A stretch of DNA of 37,306 nt, from contig JAFZDY010000003.1 in assembly GCA_017560945.1 (NCBI GenBank), forward strand, positions 1-37,306, read 5' to 3'. The position numbers were made by a program, and so were the translations under genes. The notes under the pieces were generated by a model. It was not told the DNA's origin and did no database searches. It was given only the letters and a program-made list of their open reading frames with translations. The stretch is from Bacteroidaceae bacterium (lineage in GTDB: Bacteria; Bacteroidota; Bacteroidia; Bacteroidales; Bacteroidaceae). Position 1 is the first letter of the stretch; the number at the start of each line of letters is the position of its first letter. This document shows positions 33,968-37,306 of this stretch, in pieces.

Positions 33968-35545
33968 GTGAATTCCCAGATAAAACCCAGCGAGGTGTCC
34001 GACGTATTGCTTCAGCAATTGCGCGCCATCGACACCAGTTTGAAGTTCGACGAAGTAGGCACCGTCCTCCAGGTGAGCGATGGCGTAGCACGCATCTATG
34101 GCCTTAACAAAGCCGAAGCCGAGGAACTCCTCGAGTTCGAAAACGGCGTCATGGCCATCGTCATGAACCTCGAGGAGGACAATGTAGGAGCCGTACTCCT
34201 TGGCCCCACCGACCTCATCAAGGAGGGAATGACCGTCAAGCGCACTGGCCGTATTGCCAGCATTCAGGTAGGCGAGGGTATGCTTGGCCGTGTCATCAAT
34301 CCCATTGGACAACCCATCGATGGAGCAGGGGAGATCATTGGCTCTCTTTACGAAATGCCCCTCGAGCGCAAGTCGCCAGGTGTCATCTTCCGCCAACCAG
34401 TTACCGAACCCCTTCAGACTGGACTCAAGGCCATCGACTCCATGATTCCCATCGGACGAGGTCAGCGCGAACTCATCATTGGCGATCGTCAGACAGGTAA
34501 GACCTCCATCGCCATCGACACCATCCTCAACCAACGTGCCAACTTCGACAAGGGCGAACCCGTCTATTGCATCTACGTAGCCATTGGTCAAAAGGGCTCT
34601 ACCGTGGCCAACATTGTAGAGACTCTGCGCGAACGCGGAGCCCTCGAGTACACCATAGTCGTAGCATCTACCGCATCCGATCCCGCAGCCCTTCAGTACT
34701 ATGCCCCCTTTGCAGGAGCTGCCATAGGAGAGTATTTCCGCGACACTGGGCGCCATGCACTCGTTGTCTATGACGACCTCTCCAAGCAAGCCGTGGCCTA
34801 TCGCGAGGTTTCCCTCATCCTTCGTCGTCCCTCAGGTCGCGAAGCCTACCCTGGCGACATCTTCTACCTCCACTCACGCCTGCTCGAGCGAGCCGCACGC
34901 GTCATCAATCAGCAGGAGGTGGCCGAGCAAATGAACGACCTCCCCGATAGCCTCCGTGGCTTTGTTAAGGGCGGAGGTTCGCTCACCGCACTCCCCATCA
35001 TCGAGACACAAGCGGGAGACGTGTCGGCCTACATCCCCACGAATGTCATCTCCATCACCGATGGACAGATTTTCCTCGAGACCTCCCTCTTCAACCAAGG
35101 CTTCCGTCCCGCCATCAATGTCGGCATCTCCGTGTCGCGCGTAGGTGGCAGTGCACAGATCAAGTCCATGAAGAAGGTAGCCGGCACACTCAAGATCGAC
35201 CAAGCCCAGTATCGCGAACTCGAGTCCTTCTCCAAGTTCAGTAGCGACATGGATCCCGTCACCGCCCAAGCCATCGATCGTGGTCGAAAGAACAACCAGT
35301 TACTCATCCAACCTCAGTATTCACCCATGCCAGTAGGCGAACAGGTAGCCATTCTCTATTGCGGTACGCGTGGCCTCATGTCCCACATCCCAGTGGAAAA
35401 GGTGCGCGACTTCCAGGACCTCTTCCTCGATCGCCTTCGCACCCTCCATCAGACCGATGTCATCGATCGTCTTGCCTCTGGAGTCATCGACGACAACATC
35501 ACCCACATCATCGAGGAGGTAGCAAAGTCAGTGATAATTGGATGA
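33968..35545 (+). CDS. atpA: F1Fo ATP synthase alpha subunit
   Basis: The 525-residue non-catalytic nucleotide-binding F1 subunit. It starts at GTG 33968, the only start that gives the normal N-terminus [18 protein letters not shown]-loop GDRQTGKT (172-179), the family signature around [17 protein letters not shown] and the C-terminal helical domain are intact. The GTG start and upstream repeats may weaken translation relative to atpD, although alpha and beta are needed in equal amounts. Confidence 0.98.
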   Translation: MNSQIKPSEVSDVLLQQLRAIDTSLKFDEVGTVLQVSDGVARIYGLNKAEAEELLEFENGVMAIVMNLEEDNVGAVLLGPTDLIKEGMTVKRTGRIASIQVGEGMLGRVINPIGQPIDGAGEIIGSLYEMPLERKSPGVIFRQPVTEPLQTGLKAIDSMIPIGRGQRELIIGDRQTGKTSIAIDTILNQRANFDKGEPVYCIYVAIGQKGSTVANIVETLRERGALEYTIVVASTASDPAALQYYAPFAGAAIGEYFRDTGRHALVVYDDLSKQAVAYREVSLILRRPSGREAYPGDIFYLHSRLLERAARVINQQEVAEQMNDLPDSLRGFVKGGGSLTALPIIETQAGDVSAYIPTNVISITDGQIFLETSLFNQGFRPAINVGISVSRVGGSAQIKSMKKVAGTLKIDQAQYRELESFSKFSSDMDPVTAQAIDRGRKNNQLLIQPQYSPMPVGEQVAILYCGTRGLMSHIPVEKVRDFQDLFLDRLRTLHQTDVIDRLASGVIDDNITHIIEEVAKSVIIG

Positions 35546-35550
35546 ACAGA

Positions 35551-35578
35551 TTTAAAGTTCAATGTTCAAGATTCAAAT
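35551..35578 (+). repeat. Four TTCAAGG-type heptamers after atpA
   Basis: TTTAAAG, TTCAATG, TTCAAGA, TTCAAAT in tandem, beginning 6 bp after the atpA stop. Same family as 24300-24341 and the copies inside atpG. Confidence 0.75.
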
Positions 35579-35734
35579 CTTGTAGGGGCACCCTTTGTGG
35601 GAGCCCATACAATTGCCCCTTTCAGAACAACCACAAGGGATTGCCCGTACATTATGCATCACGCATAGCAATTAGTTCGAACGCCCCCCTCATCAAGCTA
35701 CGCAAGTCATAAATCAAAAATCATAAATCAAAAA
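35579..35734 (+). repeat. Repeat-filled spacer before atpG
   Basis: It includes GTAGGGGCACCCTTTGTGGG with a partial mirror in GGGATTGCCCGTAC, and copy 3 of the TCATCAAGCTACGCAAGTCA element (35690-35709) preceded by AATTAGTTCG. CATAAATCAAAAATCATAAATC, in overlapping parts, runs up to the GTG start of atpG at 35735. Confidence 0.7.
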
Positions 35735-36787
35735 GTGCCCTCTCTAAAAGAAATAAAAACCCGCATAGGTTCCGTCAAGAACACGCTGAAGATCACTTCA
35801 GCTATGAAACTCGTCTCCTCTGCCAAACTCCACAAGGCACAGATGGCCATCGAAGGAATGCTCCCCTATAGCCAACAACTTGAAGCAATGTTGCAAGATA
35901 TCAAGCTATCTGAAAAGTTCAATGTTCAAGGTTCAATGGAGCAAGACATTTTACTCCCCTCGCTTGAGAGGGGCAGGGGGGAGGGTCCTCAAAATGCCAT
36001 TGCCCTCGTTGCCATCAGTAGCAGCACCAGCCTATGCGGAGCATTCAATCACAACCTCATCCGCCTCACCCAGCAAGTCATCAGCGAGTACCAGTCACAG
36101 GGCCATCGCGTACTCCTCATCCCCATAGGCCGCAAGGTAGCGCAAGCCTTCACCACCACCGACACCCTCCAGGTGAACGATACCTATGTGCAGATAGGCG
36201 AGAAACCCCTCTACGCCCAAGCAGCAGCCCTCTCCACACACCTCACCACCCTCTATCAGAGTGGCCAAGTACAGCGCGTAGAGCTCCTCTATACCCACTA
36301 CAAGAACATTGCCGTACAAGTACTCACCCGCAATCAATTCTTGCCAATAGAGGATAAAATTCAAGATTCAAAGTTAGTTCGAGCAAGCTCTCATCAAGCT
36401 ACGCAAGTCAAAGTTCAAGGTTCAAAGGAGTCATGTGGTCTCAGTCAGCATGACAAAAAAAATATAGAGGAGGGTAATAATTCTTCTGCGTCATCTGCGA
36501 ATGAAAATTTAGACGTGAAGGATGGGGGAGGATTCCTTGAGTACATCCTCGAGCCCACGCCCCGCGAGCTCATCCGCACCCTATACCCCCGCGTGTTAGC
36601 CGTGCGCCTGTTCGCCACGTTGCTCGACTCCTCTGCTGCCGAGCACGCAGCCCGCTCCTTCGCCATGCAACAAGCCACCGACAATGGCGAGATGCTCCTC
36701 CAAGAGCTCAACCTCCAGTACAACAAGGTGCGCCAGCAATCCATCACCAACGAACTCCTCGACATCATAGGAGGCACACTAAGGTAA
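35735..36787 (+). CDS. atpG: F1Fo ATP synthase gamma subunit with repeat-derived insertions
   Basis: A 350-residue central-stalk subunit, about 60 longer than usual, starting at GTG 35735. Both ends are normal: IKTRIGSVKNTLKITSAMKL (7-26) and ATDNGEMLLQELNLQYNKVR, then ITNELLDIIGG. Two non-family stretches explain the extra length. Residues about 59-87 (KFNVQGSM...LERGRGEGP) derive from three TTCAAGG heptamers and a C/G-rich segment. Residues about 207-264 (IQDSKLVRASSHQ...) contain heptamers flanking copy 4 of the TCATCAAGCTACGCAAGTCA element. Both fall in surface loops of the globular part, before LVAISSSTSLCG and before FLEYILEP, away from the rotor coiled coil. The frame is intact and probably functional. 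Confidence 0.93.
   Translation: MPSLKEIKTRIGSVKNTLKITSAMKLVSSAKLHKAQMAIEGMLPYSQQLEAMLQDIKLSEKFNVQGSMEQDILLPSLERGRGEGPQNAIALVAISSSTSLCGAFNHNLIRLTQQVISEYQSQGHRVLLIPIGRKVAQAFTTTDTLQVNDTYVQIGEKPLYAQAAALSTHLTTLYQSGQVQRVELLYTHYKNIAVQVLTRNQFLPIEDKIQDSKLVRASSHQATQVKVQGSKESCGLSQHDKKNIEEGNNSSASSANENLDVKDGGGFLEYILEPTPRELIRTLYPRVLAVRLFATLLDSSAAEHAARSFAMQQATDNGEMLLQELNLQYNKVRQQSITNELLDIIGGTLR
35918..35938 (+). repeat. Three in-frame heptamers inside atpG
   Basis: TTCAATG, TTCAAGG, TTCAATG: 21 bp, so the frame is kept. They encode FNVQGSM. The C/G-rich segment just after (CCCCTCGCTTGAGAGGGGC, 35957-35975) is also hairpin-forming and unlike gamma-subunit coding sequence. Confidence 0.85.
36360..36427 (+). 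repeat. Composite repeat inside atpG: heptamers flanking a dispersed element
   Basis: TTCAAGA-TTCAAAG (36360-36373), then TTAGTTCGAGCAAGCTC and TCATCAAGCTACGCAAGTCA (36391-36410), then TTCAAGG-TTCAAAG (36414-36427). The middle is the fourth copy of the element seen in the atpD-atpC, atpH-atpA and atpA-atpG spacers. Translated, it gives QDSKLVRASSHQATQVKVQG. Confidence 0.88.
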
Positions 36788-36788
36788 A

Positions 36789-36808
36789 TTAAGGTTCAAG
36801 GTTCAAGG
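36789..36808 (+). repeat. TTCAAGG heptamers after atpG
   Basis: TTAAGG followed by two exact TTCAAGG units, directly after the atpG stop. The rest of 36809-37026 holds no gene that I can support. Confidence 0.75.
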
Positions 36809-36932
36809 ATCAGTTTAGGCACGGATTTTTTCGCTATTGCTCAACAACTCGTCACGGATGATACGGATTTAATTTATTCCTGTCCTCTATCATTTTTACT
36901 CCACATAGTTACAATATTTTCCATTAAAAGCA

Positions 36933-36946
36933 ACCCTTTTAAGGGT
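36933..36946. promoter_or_regulatory. Inverted repeat ACCCTT-TT-AAGGGT
   Basis: A six-base perfect inverted repeat with a 2-bp spacer, about 80 bp upstream of the -7 box of the HU-like gene. The spacing is too tight for a good RNA hairpin, so a protein-binding site is more plausible. It could also be chance. Confidence 0.3.
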
Positions 36947-37026
36947 GAATTGTGATAAATCGTGCAGAAAAGTAAAGTTCTGTGAAGAAGGGTGACGAAG
37001 CATACCTACCCCCCGCGAAGATGTCG

Positions 37027-37034
37027 TATCTTTG
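37027..37034 (+). promoter_or_regulatory. Candidate -7 box of the HU-like gene
   Basis: TATCTTTG exactly fits TAnnTTTG. No clear -33 TTTG is seen. It predicts a leader of nearly 190 nt before the start at 37228, unusually long, with room for post-transcriptional control. Confidence 0.45.
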
Positions 37035-37211
37035 TGACGTGAAATCGAGGTGATGACGTCTGTAACCACGATGAACAAACGAGAGTGTGATGGCGATTGA
37101 CTAAAGTACAGAGGTTTGATGACCAAGGTACCAGGGTTTGATAATCAGAGTATAGGAGGTATTTCCAAGGTCGGTCCCAACGATAATGATTGTGTAAACA
37201 TCTTTTAAAAG

Positions 37212-37218
37212 AAAGGAG
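37212..37218 (+). promoter_or_regulatory. Shine-Dalgarno sequence of the HU-like gene
   Basis: AAAGGAG lies 9 bp before the ATG at 37228. Most genes in this window lack such a site, so it stands out and fixes the start. Confidence 0.6.
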
Positions 37219-37227
37219 AAAAGAAGT

Positions 37228-37306
37228 ATGGCATTTTACAAGATTAGAAAGAAGAAAGTGAATGGACTGTTTTACCCCGAAGCAGTGGTGATGGGCAAGC
37301 AGGCGA
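37228..37306 (+). CDS. HU/IHF-like DNA-binding protein (5' part only)
   Basis: Only the first 26 codons are in the window: MAFYKIRKKKVNGLFYPEAV, then VMGKQA. This resembles the N-terminus of the Bacteroidales HU-related (DNABII) DNA-binding proteins, which begin MAFYKI.KK.NGK.YP and act on chromosome structure. The call rests on this short match alone; the DNA-binding arm lies outside the window. Confidence 0.65.
   Translation, partial: MAFYKIRKKKVNGLFYPEAVVMGKQA

Noticed and set aside
33944-34789. 281-codon open frame antisense to atpA
   Set aside because: Shadow of a G/C-structured conserved gene; its translation is low-complexity and no promoter is seen on that strand.

Overview
The window comes from a member of the Bacteroidales, most likely Prevotella-like. 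Five signs support this: TAnnTTTG-type -7 promoter boxes; few Shine-Dalgarno sites; the ATP synthase order beta-epsilon-a-c-b-delta-alpha-gamma; menaquinone genes; and a secreted GH10/CBM6 xylanase with a Prevotella-style C-terminal tail. The species cannot be fixed from sequence alone. I saw no rRNA, tRNA or CRISPR array.

Layout. 1-3047: secreted multidomain xylanase (minus) and its terminator. 3435-4880: two-gene FetAB-type ABC exporter. 5133-20904: seven co-directional envelope-transport genes: ABC ATPase, ABC permease with a large periplasmic M1-like/golvesin-like part, TolC-like channel, lipoprotein adaptor, RND pump, a 1564-residue RND-ABC fusion, and a small ABC-2 permease; a strong terminator follows. 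21114-21792: remnant of an IS30-like insertion sequence. 21829-24177 (minus): MurU-like nucleotidyltransferase and an AmgK-like kinase fused to a RapZ C-terminal domain, probably amino-sugar/peptidoglycan recycling. 24352-25209: BASS-family sodium symporter. 25187-26816 (minus): menA and menG. 27115-28563 (minus): divergent tryptophanase/tyrosine phenol-lyase family enzyme. 28960-36787: full F1Fo ATP synthase operon. 37228 to the end: start of an HU-like DNA-binding protein.

The main candidate for a new system is the 5133-20904 cluster. It appears to join ATP-driven (ABC) and ion-driven (RND) transport around one TolC/adaptor set. One gene fuses a full-length RND permease to an ABC ATPase. 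The ATPase fold itself looks split: its first strand with the A-loop tyrosine lies about 175 residues before the rest, separated by four predicted membrane helices. The gene before the TolC carries a periplasmic M1-peptidase-like domain without zinc-binding residues. Two long spacers beside the first RND gene fold into strong hairpins.

The second theme is short dispersed repeats that have invaded the ATP synthase operon and nearby genes. At least three families (a TTCAAGG heptamer, a TCATCAAGCTACGCAAGTCA element and a palindromic element of about 100 bp) fill the spacers. They also contribute in-frame coding sequence to atpG, probably the C-terminus of atpF, and (as an octamer repeat) the AmgK-RapZ gene. 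All functions are inferred from sequence reading; no searches were run.
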